A DNA stretch of 16,060 nt from Clostridium sp. CAG:1013. GTDB taxonomy: Bacteria > Bacillota > Clostridia > Oscillospirales > Acutalibacteraceae. Positions within the stretch are counted from its first letter, which is position 1; every line of letters begins with the position of its first letter. The stretch is taken from the NCBI GenBank assembly GCA_000432995.1, contig HF972650.1, positions 93,355-109,414 on the forward strand, given 5' to 3'. This document shows positions 1-6,744 of this stretch, one piece after another. The notes under the pieces are model-generated. The model was not told the origin of the DNA, searched no databases, and saw only the letters and a list, made by a program, of their open reading frames with translations. The translations under genes were made by a program, and so were the position numbers.

Positions 1-1
1 C

Positions 2-898
2 GCCCATTTCGCCACTCCCACCCGGCAGGTACCCCGATTCTCCAAGCCCGGCACTCCCGGTGAGGAGATGGAGGTCCAGCTGGAGCTGAAGCTCTTGGCA
101 GACGTGGGCCTGGTGGGCTTCCCCAATGTGGGAAAATCCACCCTCATCTCTGTGGTGAGCCAGGCAAAGCCCAACATCGCCAACTACCATTTCACCACCC
201 TTACCCCTGTGCTGGGCGTTGTTACCATGCCTCAGGGAAAATCCTTTGTCATGGCGGATATCCCCGGTCTGATCGAGGGCGCCTGGGAAGGCGTGGGACT
301 GGGACACCAGTTCCTCCGTCACGTGGAGCGGTGCCGGTTGTTGGTCCATGTGGTGGACGTTTCCGGCAGCGAGGGGAGAGATCCCAAGGAGGACTTCCGG
401 GTCATCAATGAGGAGCTGCGGCGGTTTAATCCGGAACTTGCTCAGCGTCCTATGCTGGTAGCGGGGAACAAGTGCGACCTGGCTACCGATGAGCAGGTGG
501 CAGACTTCGAGAAGTTTGTCACAGACCAGGGATACGAGTTTTTCCCCATTATGGCGCCCATTCGGGAAGGAGTGGACCCGCTGCTGAACAAGGTGCTGGA
601 ACAGCTCACCAAGCTGCCCCCCATCCTTCGGTACGAGGCGGAAGCACCGGCGCTCCAGCCTATCGAGGAATTGAAGCGAGGTCAAGTGGAGATCACCGAC
701 CAGGGCGGTGTGTATTTCGTCAAGGCGCCTTGGCTGCTGAAGATCATGAATTCCATCAACTTCGACGATTACGAGTCTTTGCAGTATTTCCAGCGGGTGC
801 TCATCGAGACCGGTGTCATCGACGCTCTGCGGGAAGCGGGCTGCCAGGAAGGCGACACCGTGGACCTGTACGATCTGGAATTCGACTTTGTAGAGTAA
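2..898 (+). CDS. obgE: GTPase ObgE/CgtA (5' end outside window)
   Basis: Essential Obg-family GTPase acting in large ribosomal subunit assembly and stress control in the cytoplasm. The frame is open from base 2, so only the last part of the N-terminal glycine-rich Obg domain (HFATPTRQVPRF...PGTPGEE) is present. The G domain follows with G1 GFPNVGKST, a G2 region YHFTTLTPVLGVV, G3 DIPGLIEG and G4 NKCD. The position usually holding a G5 SAAT-like motif reads PIMAPIREG. The C-terminal part carries the OCT domain (ALQPIEELKRG through YDLEFDF). The ATG at 68 is internal and not the start, because the family-conserved residues before it are in frame. The stop codon overlaps the ribosome site of mrnC, so the two genes are probably co-transcribed. 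The family assignment is secure. Confidence 0.97.
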   Translation, partial: AHFATPTRQVPRFSKPGTPGEEMEVQLELKLLADVGLVGFPNVGKSTLISVVSQAKPNIANYHFTTLTPVLGVVTMPQGKSFVMADIPGLIEGAWEGVGLGHQFLRHVERCRLLVHVVDVSGSEGRDPKEDFRVINEELRRFNPELAQRPMLVAGNKCDLATDEQVADFEKFVTDQGYEFFPIMAPIREGVDPLLNKVLEQLTKLPPILRYEAEAPALQPIEELKRGQVEITDQGGVYFVKAPWLLKIMNSINFDDYESLQYFQRVLIETGVIDALREAGCQEGDTVDLYDLEFDFVE

Positions 899-910
899 GG
901 AGCGGTGCTT

Positions 911-1318
911 TTGGAAACGCTGTTACAAGAGGGTTCCTCACCGAAAATGCTCAGTCCCTTGACTTTGGCCTTTGTGGGGGATGGGGTCTATGAGCTGCTT
1001 GTCCGGGAATATCTGGTATCCCTGGGCAACTGTCCGGTGAAGAAACTGAACAGCCGCAAAGTTGAACTGGTGCGGTGCCAGGCCCAGGCTCAAGCCCTTT
1101 CGGAGCTGTGGCCCCTTCTTTCCCAGGAGGAGCAGGAAGTGGCTCTGCGGGGACGCAATGCTCACGTAGGGCACACCCCCAAGAACGCCTCAGTGGCGGA
1201 TTACCACAGTGCCACCGCACTGGAAGCTCTGTTTGGATATTTGTATTTAGGAGGAGAAACAGCCAGGCTTCGGGAGCTTTTTGGACGGATCCTGGAAAGC
1301 TGGAACACACATCATTGA
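911..1318 (+). CDS. mrnC: Mini-ribonuclease III (MrnC)
   Basis: RNase III-domain protein without a double-stranded RNA-binding domain. In Bacillus the family matures the ends of 23S rRNA as a dimer. The signature LAFVGDGVYELLVREYLV holds the acidic residue of GDG (Asp24 from the TTG start), and TALEALFGYLYL holds the second conserved acid (Glu105). GRNAHVGHTPKNASVADYHSAT is the typical middle segment. At 135 residues it has the usual family length. I prefer the TTG at 911 because AAGGAG (897-902) sits 8 bases upstream. A GTG at 905 would leave only 2 bases after the ribosome site, but it adds just two residues and is a real alternative. It follows obgE by a few bases; in Bacillus mrnC lies beside cysS instead. 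Confidence 0.93.
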   Translation: METLLQEGSSPKMLSPLTLAFVGDGVYELLVREYLVSLGNCPVKKLNSRKVELVRCQAQAQALSELWPLLSQEEQEVALRGRNAHVGHTPKNASVADYHSATALEALFGYLYLGGETARLRELFGRILESWNTHH

Positions 1319-1341
1319 GAGAAATAGAGGAGGATGGCGCC

Positions 1342-2271
1342 ATGAAAACGGGAAAGCTGAAAACCATAGGTCTTGATCTATTGTTTATCGCGCTGGGATC
1401 GGCGGTGTACGCGGTAGGGGTCAACGCCTTTACCGCTCCCAATAACATCGCGGCGGGAGGCGTCACCGGCGTGGCTACCATGCTCCACTACCTGTTTTCC
1501 ACCCCCATTGGTTTGGTTGCCTTTCTCATCAATGTGCCCATTGTGCTGTGGGCCATCGTGGATATCGGCTATAAGCTGGTGACAAAGACCATGCTGGCCA
1601 TTTTTATGTCTTCTCTGTTGATCGACCTGTTTTCTCATTTTGTTCCGGCCTATCAGGGAGACCATATTCTGGTGTCTTTATTCGCCGGCGTTTGTGAGGG
1701 TGTAGGGCTTTCTTTGGTGTTTGTCCGAGGGGCCACTACCGGCGGTACAGATCTGGTTGCCCGGCTTCTTGCCCGACGGTTACCCCACCTGTCCATGGGC
1801 AAGTTGATGCTTGCGGTGGATGGCCTGATCGTTGTTGCTTCCGGCTTTGTGTTCGGCAGTGTGGAAAACGCTATGTACGCCTGCATCGTCATCGTGATTT
1901 CCACGAAGATCATTGACGCTATCCTCTACGGCACGGATATCGGTACGGGGAAGATGTTCTTTGTCATGTCGCCCAATGTTCGGCAGATGGGGGATCGTGT
2001 CATCCAGGAAATGGAGCGGACAGTCACCTATCTTGACTCCAAGGGTGGTTACACCCAGGAGCCTGGCGAGACCATGCTTTGTGTGGTGCGGCGGTATGAG
2101 CTCCACCAGCTCCAGACCATCATTCGGGAAGAGGACAAACACGCTTTCGTGATTGTGGGAGAGGCAGGGCAGATCACAGGAGAAGGTTTCCGCCCCATGC
2201 ATCCCGACGACAAATCCGTGAAAGACTTGCTGAAGGACATGGGTTGGGGAAAGAAAAAAGAGAGCAAATAA
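1342..2271 (+). CDS. YitT family membrane protein (DUF161 plus DUF2179)
   Basis: Integral membrane protein of 309 residues, common in Firmicutes in several paralogues, with no firmly established substrate. Residues about 10-195 form hydrophobic segments (LLFIALGSAVYAVGVNAF, VAFLINVPIVLWAIV, MLAIFMSSLLIDLF, LMLAVDGLIVVASGFVF, MYACIVIVIS) and include the family-typical APNNIAAGGVTG and FVRGATTGGTDLVARLL. Residues about 205-290 form the soluble DUF2179 domain, with DSKGGYTQEPGETMLCVV and the closing GEGF. The ATG at 1342 has AGAGGAGG 8 bases upstream (1326-1333). A longer open frame from 1075 overlaps mrnC and is not the start. It is the third gene after obgE and mrnC (23-base gap) and ends at a hairpin terminator. 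The link to ribosome biogenesis is only positional. Confidence 0.92.
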   Translation: MKTGKLKTIGLDLLFIALGSAVYAVGVNAFTAPNNIAAGGVTGVATMLHYLFSTPIGLVAFLINVPIVLWAIVDIGYKLVTKTMLAIFMSSLLIDLFSHFVPAYQGDHILVSLFAGVCEGVGLSLVFVRGATTGGTDLVARLLARRLPHLSMGKLMLAVDGLIVVASGFVFGSVENAMYACIVIVISTKIIDAILYGTDIGTGKMFFVMSPNVRQMGDRVIQEMERTVTYLDSKGGYTQEPGETMLCVVRRYELHQLQTIIREEDKHAFVIVGEAGQITGEGFRPMHPDDKSVKDLLKDMGWGKKKESK

Positions 2272-2277
2272 CGCAAC

Positions 2278-2309
2278 GAGGGACCGGTAAGACAACTTAC
2301 CGGTCCCTC
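2278..2309. terminator. Perfect 14-bp hairpin between convergent genes
   Basis: GAGGGACCGGTAAG (2278-2291) and its exact reverse complement (2296-2309) flank a 4-base ACAA loop. It starts six bases after the yitT-family stop and lies 13 bases beyond the stop of the small minus-strand gene, so it probably ends transcripts from both sides. Neither side has a U-tract directly after the stem. The plus strand has only CTTTT at 2320-2324, while the minus strand runs into a T-rich stretch about 15 bases later. Confidence 0.7.
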
Positions 2310-2322
2310 GCTTGGGCGGCTT

Positions 2323-2487
2323 TTAGCAATGGCCGCCGTGGCAGTCTTTCTTCATCTCGGGTTTCTGGTTCTGACTCTTAGAGCCGTACTCCGGGATCTC
2401 CTGCCGGTTGTTCTGGGTCTGATTCAGGTTCTGCCGGCTGTGTTCCTGCCGGTTTTCAAAGGACTTATTTTTCTGTTTATTGCTCAT
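2323..2487 (-). CDS. Small hydrophilic protein with C-terminal DCHGGHC motif
   Basis: I do not recognise this 54-residue product. It starts MSNKQKNKSFENRQEHSRQN, is rich in Asn, Gln, Lys and Glu with almost no hydrophobic residues, and ends KKDCHGGHC. The final Cys-His-Gly-Gly-His-Cys could bind a metal. Support for a real gene is an AAAGGGG ribosome site 10 bases before the ATG, an intact frame, and a hairpin shared with the converging upstream operon just past the stop. The opposite strand of the same interval also has an open frame (from 2329), but its hydrophobic Leu/Val-rich product without a ribosome site is what the antisense of a polar protein looks like. The composition recalls small spore-associated proteins of Firmicutes, though that is only an impression. 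No homology is claimed. Confidence 0.66.
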   Translation of the reverse strand: MSNKQKNKSFENRQEHSRQNLNQTQNNRQEIPEYGSKSQNQKPEMKKDCHGGHC

Positions 2488-2570
2488 GTTGTTCTCGCCC
2501 CTTTCCGCTCTTAGTGTGACCGGGGCAGAGAGGATTATCCCAGGGATTATTTTGGAAAAGGAGGCTTTTT

Positions 2571-3902
2571 ATGGAATTGCCTGTCCCATTTCAAAACGCC
2601 ATGAAGGAGCTTTTGGGGGAAGATTTCCCCGCTTTTCTCCAAAGTTGTGAAAAACCTTTTCGCCAAGGACTGCGCCGCAATCCCTTAAAGTGTGGGGAAG
2701 AACTGCTTCGGGAGAGCCTGCCTTTTCCCCTGGAACCTACGCCGTTTTCACCTTTGAGCTTTTACATGGATCGTGGTGAGGAGAAACTGGGGTATCTTCC
2801 AGCCCACCACGCCGGGCTGTTTTACGTCCAGGAGCCTTCCGCTTGTTCGGCCGTAACCGCCTTAGATCCACAGCCCGGGGAGAGGGTCCTGGACTTGTGC
2901 GCTGCTCCCGGGGGGAAGTCTACTCAGATCGCCGGACTGCTCCAGGGAGAGGGGCTGCTCTGGTCCAATGAGATCGTGAAAAGCCGTGCTCAGATCCTGC
3001 TTTCCAACGTGGAGCGCATGGGTGTGAAAAACGGAGTGGTGTCCTCTTGCCATCCTCAGCGGCTGTGCGAAGGGCTGCAAGGCTTTTTTGATCGGGTATT
3101 GGTAGACGCCCCCTGTTCCGGGGAAGGTATGTTCCGCCGCGATCCGGAAGCCATCGCTCAGTGGACTCCGGAAAGCGTTCCTGCCTGTGCTCAGCGCCAG
3201 CGGGCTATCCTGGATTCCGCCGCCCTGGCGGTGAAAGAAGAGGGTGTGCTGGTGTATTCCACCTGCACTTTTTCCCGGGAAGAAAACGAGGACAACGTGG
3301 AATGGTTCCTCTCCGCCCACCCGGAGTTTGAGCTGGTTCCCCTGGACTTGCCCTTTGGACGACCGGGTGTGAATGGCCTGCCTGTGCGACGAATCTACCC
3401 CATGGACGGGGGAGAAGGCCACTTTGTGGCAAAGTTCCGCCGGACGGGGGAGAATTCCTGTCGGGCCGGGGTCTTTTCAGGTTTCCTCCCCAGCAAAGAA
3501 GAGGGGGAGGTCCGGGCCTTTTTTGAAGAGCTGTTCACGTGCCCCTTCCCGGGAAATGTTGCCCGGTTTGGAGAGCGGCTGTACCTGCTGCCTGAGGGCT
3601 TGCCGGAGCTGAACGGCTTGGGTGTTCTTCGGGCGGGCGTGGAGTTGGCCCAGCGGAAGGGTCGCCGCCTGGAACCCGCTCACGGGGTGTTCCCAAGTGC
3701 CCGGAAAGAGGAATGCCGCCAGGTGCTGGACCTGTCCTGGGACTCTCCGGCGCTGGCCGCTTTTCTCCGGGGAGAGGAGATCGACTGCGATGGGAAGGGC
3801 TACACTGCTGTGTGTGCCGGGGGAGTACCTACCGGGTTTGGCAAAGCCTCGGGAGGACGGCTGAAAAACCATTACCCCAAAGGATTGCGGAATCTGCGAT
3901 GA
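2571..3902 (+). CDS. RsmF-like rRNA (cytosine-C5) methyltransferase, NOL1/NOP2/Sun family
   Basis: SAM-dependent RNA m5C methyltransferase of 443 residues that probably modifies 16S rRNA. Residues 1-95 are the N-terminal RNA-binding part (LRRNPLK), ending in HHAGLFYVQEPSACSAV. The Rossmann core has the SAM motif DLCAAPGGKST from residue 108, motif IV VDAPCSGEGMFRRDP with Cys182 (product release) and motif VI YSTCTFSREENEDNVEWF with Cys232 (the expected nucleophile). The C-terminal part (about 300-443), ending GKASGGRLKNHYPKGLRNLR, matches the RsmF/YebU extension with its PUA-like module. A strong AAAAGGAGG ends 6 bases before the ATG. It stands alone between a divergent small gene and convergent tmcAL. 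The exact target base cannot be told from sequence, so no gene symbol is given. Confidence 0.93.
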   Translation: MELPVPFQNAMKELLGEDFPAFLQSCEKPFRQGLRRNPLKCGEELLRESLPFPLEPTPFSPLSFYMDRGEEKLGYLPAHHAGLFYVQEPSACSAVTALDPQPGERVLDLCAAPGGKSTQIAGLLQGEGLLWSNEIVKSRAQILLSNVERMGVKNGVVSSCHPQRLCEGLQGFFDRVLVDAPCSGEGMFRRDPEAIAQWTPESVPACAQRQRAILDSAALAVKEEGVLVYSTCTFSREENEDNVEWFLSAHPEFELVPLDLPFGRPGVNGLPVRRIYPMDGGEGHFVAKFRRTGENSCRAGVFSGFLPSKEEGEVRAFFEELFTCPFPGNVARFGERLYLLPEGLPELNGLGVLRAGVELAQRKGRRLEPAHGVFPSARKEECRQVLDLSWDSPALAAFLRGEEIDCDGKGYTAVCAGGVPTGFGKASGGRLKNHYPKGLRNLR

Positions 3903-3905
3903 GAT

Positions 3906-3940
3906 AAAAAAGAAGCCTGGGAGTATTCCCGGGCTTCTTT
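3906..3940. terminator. Bidirectional intrinsic terminator
   Basis: AAAGAAGCCTGGGA pairs with TCCCGGGCTTCTTT around a 4-base loop (one G-U pair), with an A-run before and a T-run after the stem. It starts four bases after the rsmF-like stop and ends two bases before the tmcAL stop on the other strand, so it can serve both convergent genes. Confidence 0.88.
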
Positions 3941-3942
3941 CA

Positions 3943-5142
3943 TTATGTGTCTCTTGAGATCTTTATCAGTTTTTCCGTGTAATCCCTGCCGCAGGGTGGA
4001 GGAGAGGGCAGCGCCAAAGCGTAAAGATCGTCGGCTTTAGCTTCCAGGGTAAAGAGCTGCTGGGCTTCTCCGCCTAAGCGTTGAAAGTCCCCGGGGCGCA
4101 CAGCGATGGGTAAGGAGGGCTTAGCCTGGCGGAGGATCCTTTCCCCCAAAGGAGTCATGCCCAACACTCGAAGGTAGGGCGGCAGTGCGGGAAGATCCTG
4201 GGTCAGGCCCAGAAAAGCCGCCATGGCTAGTCTACGGATGCGGGCGTGGGAATACCGTTTGGATTTCACCAGCGTGTAAAACTCCTCCAGGCTTCCAGCC
4301 TGTCGGGCCGCCTTGTAAAGACGGTTTTCCAGCCCCTCGCTCACGTCGGGGAGCCGGGCGAAATCCTCCGGTTCCATGGATCGCAGACGGCAGAGCACGC
4401 CAGTCTCCAACCGAGAAAGGGACGCCGGGCACAGCCCCTTTTCTGAAAGCTCCCGCCAAATCCGCAGGGTATCCTCGGGCAGGCGGCCTGATAAATCCAC
4501 TCCCTGCCGCAGAAGGTCTCGCGCGTGGCTGGCGGATAGGATGGGCCCCTCTTCATCAGGAATGTCGTGGCCTGCTCCCAGCCGGGGGAACAGAGCGGCG
4601 TCCATAGAGCTTCCTAGCCGGAGCATTGCTTTCAGGTATTCCACTCCCAGGATCACGTTGGGCTTACGTAGAAGAGCGGCGGTCTCCGTCCCAACCAACC
4701 TTGCCACAGCACGTTCCCGGCGAAGAGCAAAGGTGTCGCCACCTGTCTCTTTTTCAAGCTCCCGTGAGAACTCCGGGGAGTCCAGCGTTTTTGCCAGCGC
4801 TTTCAGGGAGCGGAGATCCTCCTCCTCGCTGCCAAACAGCAGGGTATCCACACAGCCTAAACTGTCCAGCAAAGCCACCCCTCCTAGGGCAAACCCTTCC
4901 GCGCCGGCGCAAGCCCAGGGCAGAGGAAGCTCCAGTACCAGATCGGCCCCACTGAGAAGAGCCAGTCTAGTCCGGGCCCATTTGTCCAGGATGGCGGGTT
5001 CACCCCGCTGGACATAATTTCCAGATAGAACGCAGACCAATCCTTGGGAAATGGTCTTGGCGTGGGAAAATAGGGCGGCATGGCCGCTGTGGAGAGGGTT
5101 CAATTCGCAGATTACGCCTGAAATCTTTATTTTCTCTTGCAT
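3943..5142 (-). CDS. tmcAL: tRNA(Met) cytidine acetate ligase TmcAL (YlbM family)
   Basis: Family enzyme that uses ATP and free acetate, via acetyl-adenylate, to form N4-acetylcytidine at the wobble base C34 of elongator tRNA-Met. At 399 residues it is close to Bacillus YlbM. The N-terminal nucleotidyltransferase-like part has GVICELNPLHSGH, whose HSGH at 18-21 is the HxGH nucleotide-binding motif, then VLSGNYVQRGEPAILDKWARTRLAL and GADLVLELP. The C-terminal part has the family-typical LVKSKRYSHARIRRLAM, a basic stretch suited to tRNA contact. The ATG at 5142 has AAAGGA close upstream and AAGGAG 12 bases upstream. It is divergent from ackA, an acetate-metabolism gene. The assignment is confident, while substrate use is taken from the family. 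Confidence 0.95.
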   Translation of the reverse strand: MQEKIKISGVICELNPLHSGHAALFSHAKTISQGLVCVLSGNYVQRGEPAILDKWARTRLALLSGADLVLELPLPWACAGAEGFALGGVALLDSLGCVDTLLFGSEEEDLRSLKALAKTLDSPEFSRELEKETGGDTFALRRERAVARLVGTETAALLRKPNVILGVEYLKAMLRLGSSMDAALFPRLGAGHDIPDEEGPILSASHARDLLRQGVDLSGRLPEDTLRIWRELSEKGLCPASLSRLETGVLCRLRSMEPEDFARLPDVSEGLENRLYKAARQAGSLEEFYTLVKSKRYSHARIRRLAMAAFLGLTQDLPALPPYLRVLGMTPLGERILRQAKPSLPIAVRPGDFQRLGGEAQQLFTLEAKADDLYALALPSPPPCGRDYTEKLIKISRDT

Positions 5143-5158
5143 TTTCCTTTGAAACTCC

Positions 5159-5187
5159 TTGAATTTACACGGGAAATGGTCTAAAAT
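5159..5187 (+). promoter_or_regulatory. Sigma-A-type promoter of ackA
   Basis: TTGAAT (5159-5164) and TAAAAT (5182-5187) are separated by 17 bases, which predicts transcription from about 5194 and a leader of about 120 bases before ackA. The octamer TTTACACG occurs at 5164-5171 and again at 5211-5218, flanking the -10. TAAAATGG (5182-5189) is mirrored as CCATTTTA (5207-5214). These repeats could be operator sequence, but no regulator is identified. Confidence 0.65.
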
Positions 5188-5246
5188 GGGACTGCAACTT
5201 GTGAAACCATTTTACACGAACGGCCCGAGGAGTACAAGGGGCTGTG

Positions 5247-5278
5247 AAAAACCAACCCTCTGGGAGGGCTTTTTTAGC
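5247..5278 (+). promoter_or_regulatory. Terminator-like hairpin in the ackA leader
   Basis: CCCTC (5256-5260), TGG loop and GAGGG (5264-5268) are followed after one C by six Ts (5270-5275). An AAAAA run at 5247-5251 could extend pairing with those Ts. The hairpin lies between the predicted start of transcription and the ackA ATG, so it might work as an attenuator. The stem is short, and no competing antiterminator is obvious. It could instead be a remnant terminator. Confidence 0.45.
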
Positions 5279-5316
5279 GCCTGCCCAGGGAAAACTGGAA
5301 AGGAAAGATCAGGAAC

Positions 5317-6525
5317 ATGAAAATTCTCGTCATCAACGCGGGCAGCTCTTCTTTGAAGTATCAGCTCATCGACATGGACAACGAACAGATGCTTTGCAAG
5401 GGCAACTGCGAGCGCATTGGCATGCCCGGAGGCATCTTCACTCACAAGACGGAAGATGGCCGGGAGCTGAAGAAAAACGTCAACATGTTGGACCATGCCG
5501 CTGCTTTCATGCAGGTGAAAAATGCCCTCATCGATGAGGAGTACGGTGTTATCAAGCAGCTGGATGAGGTTTCCGCTGTGGGTCACCGTATCGTGCAGGG
5601 CGGCGCTATTTTCCACGAGTCCGTGCTGGTGGACGAAAAGGTCATTGAGGACATCGAGAGCCTGATCCCCCTGGCTCCTCTGCACAACAAGGCTCACAGC
5701 CAGGGCATCCGCGCCTGCCGCGAAGTGTTCGGCAAGGACGTGCCCGAAGTGGTGGTGTTCGACACCTCTTTCCACGCCACCATGCCTCCCAAGGCCTACA
5801 TGTTCAATGTTCCCTACGAATATTATGAAAAATACGCTGTGCGCCGCTACGGTTTCCACGGTACTTCCCACCGTTATGTGAGCCATCGCTGTGCTGAGCT
5901 GATGGGCCGTGACATCAAGGACATGAAGATGATCACCTGCCATCTGGGCAACGGTTCCTCCATCACCGCTATCGACGGCGGCAAGGTTATCGATACCAGC
6001 ATGGGCCTCACTCCTCTGGATGGCTTCATGATGGGCAGCCGTACCGGCACCCTGGATCCCTCCGTGGTCACCTTTATCATGGAGAAGGAGCATCTGACTC
6101 CCTCCGAGATGGACCAGATTCTGAACAAGAAGTCCGGCCTGCTGGGTATCTCCGGTATTTCCAGTGACGACCGTGACGTGACCAAGGCTCGCAACGAGGG
6201 CAACGAGCGTGCGAAGCTGGCTCAGGATATCCTGGAGTATCAGATCTCCAAGTTCATCGGCGGCTATCTGGTGGCCCTGGGCGGCTGCGACGCCATTGTG
6301 TTCACTGCTGGCGTGGGTGAGAACCAGGCTTCTCACCGTGCTGCTGTGTGCGAGTACCTGTCCTTCCTGGGCGTGAAGCTGGATCCCGCCCTCAATGAGG
6401 AAATGGTCCGTGGCAAGGAAGGCAAGATCTCCACTCCCGATTCCACCATGGAAGTGTATGTCATTCCCACCAACGAGGAATTGGTTATCGCTCGGGATAC
6501 CAAGGCTCTCGTGGAGAAGATGTAA
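5317..6525 (+). CDS. ackA: Acetate kinase
   Basis: Cytoplasmic kinase interconverting acetate plus ATP and acetyl phosphate plus ADP. In fermentative anaerobes it makes ATP in the last step of acetate production. At 402 residues it is full length. Family motifs in order are VINAGSSSLKY, VGHRIVQGG, VFDTSFHATMPPKAYMFNVP, RRYGFHGTSHRYVS, CHLGNGSSITAI, DTSMGLTPLDGFMMGSRTGTLDP and FTAGVGENQ. The ATG at 5317 has AGGAAAG 9 bases upstream. Codon choice is visibly more uniform than in neighbouring genes, as expected for a highly expressed enzyme. It is flanked by its own promoter and terminator. No phosphotransacetylase gene (pta) lies beside it here, unlike the usual pta-ackA pair. Confidence 0.98.
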   Translation: MKILVINAGSSSLKYQLIDMDNEQMLCKGNCERIGMPGGIFTHKTEDGRELKKNVNMLDHAAAFMQVKNALIDEEYGVIKQLDEVSAVGHRIVQGGAIFHESVLVDEKVIEDIESLIPLAPLHNKAHSQGIRACREVFGKDVPEVVVFDTSFHATMPPKAYMFNVPYEYYEKYAVRRYGFHGTSHRYVSHRCAELMGRDIKDMKMITCHLGNGSSITAIDGGKVIDTSMGLTPLDGFMMGSRTGTLDPSVVTFIMEKEHLTPSEMDQILNKKSGLLGISGISSDDRDVTKARNEGNERAKLAQDILEYQISKFIGGYLVALGGCDAIVFTAGVGENQASHRAAVCEYLSFLGVKLDPALNEEMVRGKEGKISTPDSTMEVYVIPTNEELVIARDTKALVEKM

Positions 6526-6560
6526 TCTCTCATTCAGCCTACTTATCATCTACAATCAAA

Positions 6561-6595
6561 AAAGACCTTTGGTTCAAAACCAAAGGTCTTTTTTT
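6561..6595 (+). terminator. Strong intrinsic terminator of ackA
   Basis: AAAGACCTTTGGTT (6561-6574) pairs perfectly with AACCAAAGGTCTTT (6578-6591) around a 3-base loop, and seven Ts run from 6589 to 6595. A second weaker foldback (6596-6617, CGCTTTTTTC with GAAAAGAGCG) follows directly. Confidence 0.95.
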
Positions 6596-6657
6596 CGCTT
6601 TTTTCGAGAAAAGAGCGCAGGTAAATTTGGCAGATTTTGAAATACTGCGGCAAAAAG

Positions 6658-6686
6658 TTGCAATTTTGTAATTTTTATTTTATAAT
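6658..6686 (+). promoter_or_regulatory. Sigma-A-type promoter of the SLH/lysozyme gene
   Basis: TTGCAA (6658-6663), a 17-base AT-rich spacer and a perfect TATAAT (6681-6686) predict transcription from about 6693. This excludes the upstream in-frame ATG at 6637 as the start of the following gene. Confidence 0.82.
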
Positions 6687-6744
6687 AAGGGGCATATGTT
6701 TTGTAAACTTCAGAAACTGCCTTTGTGATTTTAGGGAGGTCAAC

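Noticed and set aside
2329..2514. A 61-codon hydrophobic plus-strand frame that could be a small membrane protein.
   Set aside because: No ribosome site, and it overlaps the better supported minus-strand small gene. Its Leu/Val richness mirrors the N/Q/K-rich complement.
5244..5537. A GTG-started plus-strand frame of 97 codons running from the ackA leader into ackA.
   Set aside because: It overlaps ackA out of frame for about 220 bases, and its first codons read through the terminator-like hairpin. No recognisable protein.
5212..6549. A 445-codon open frame on the minus strand across ackA, giving a His/Leu/Val-rich product.
   Set aside because: It lies exactly opposite acetate kinase, has no family motifs, and its composition is what the antisense of strongly biased GC-ending codons produces.
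6637..6744. Upstream ATG extension of the SLH/lysozyme protein.
   Set aside because: It would span the -10 box and push the signal peptide inward. The GTG at 6745 has the ribosome site.
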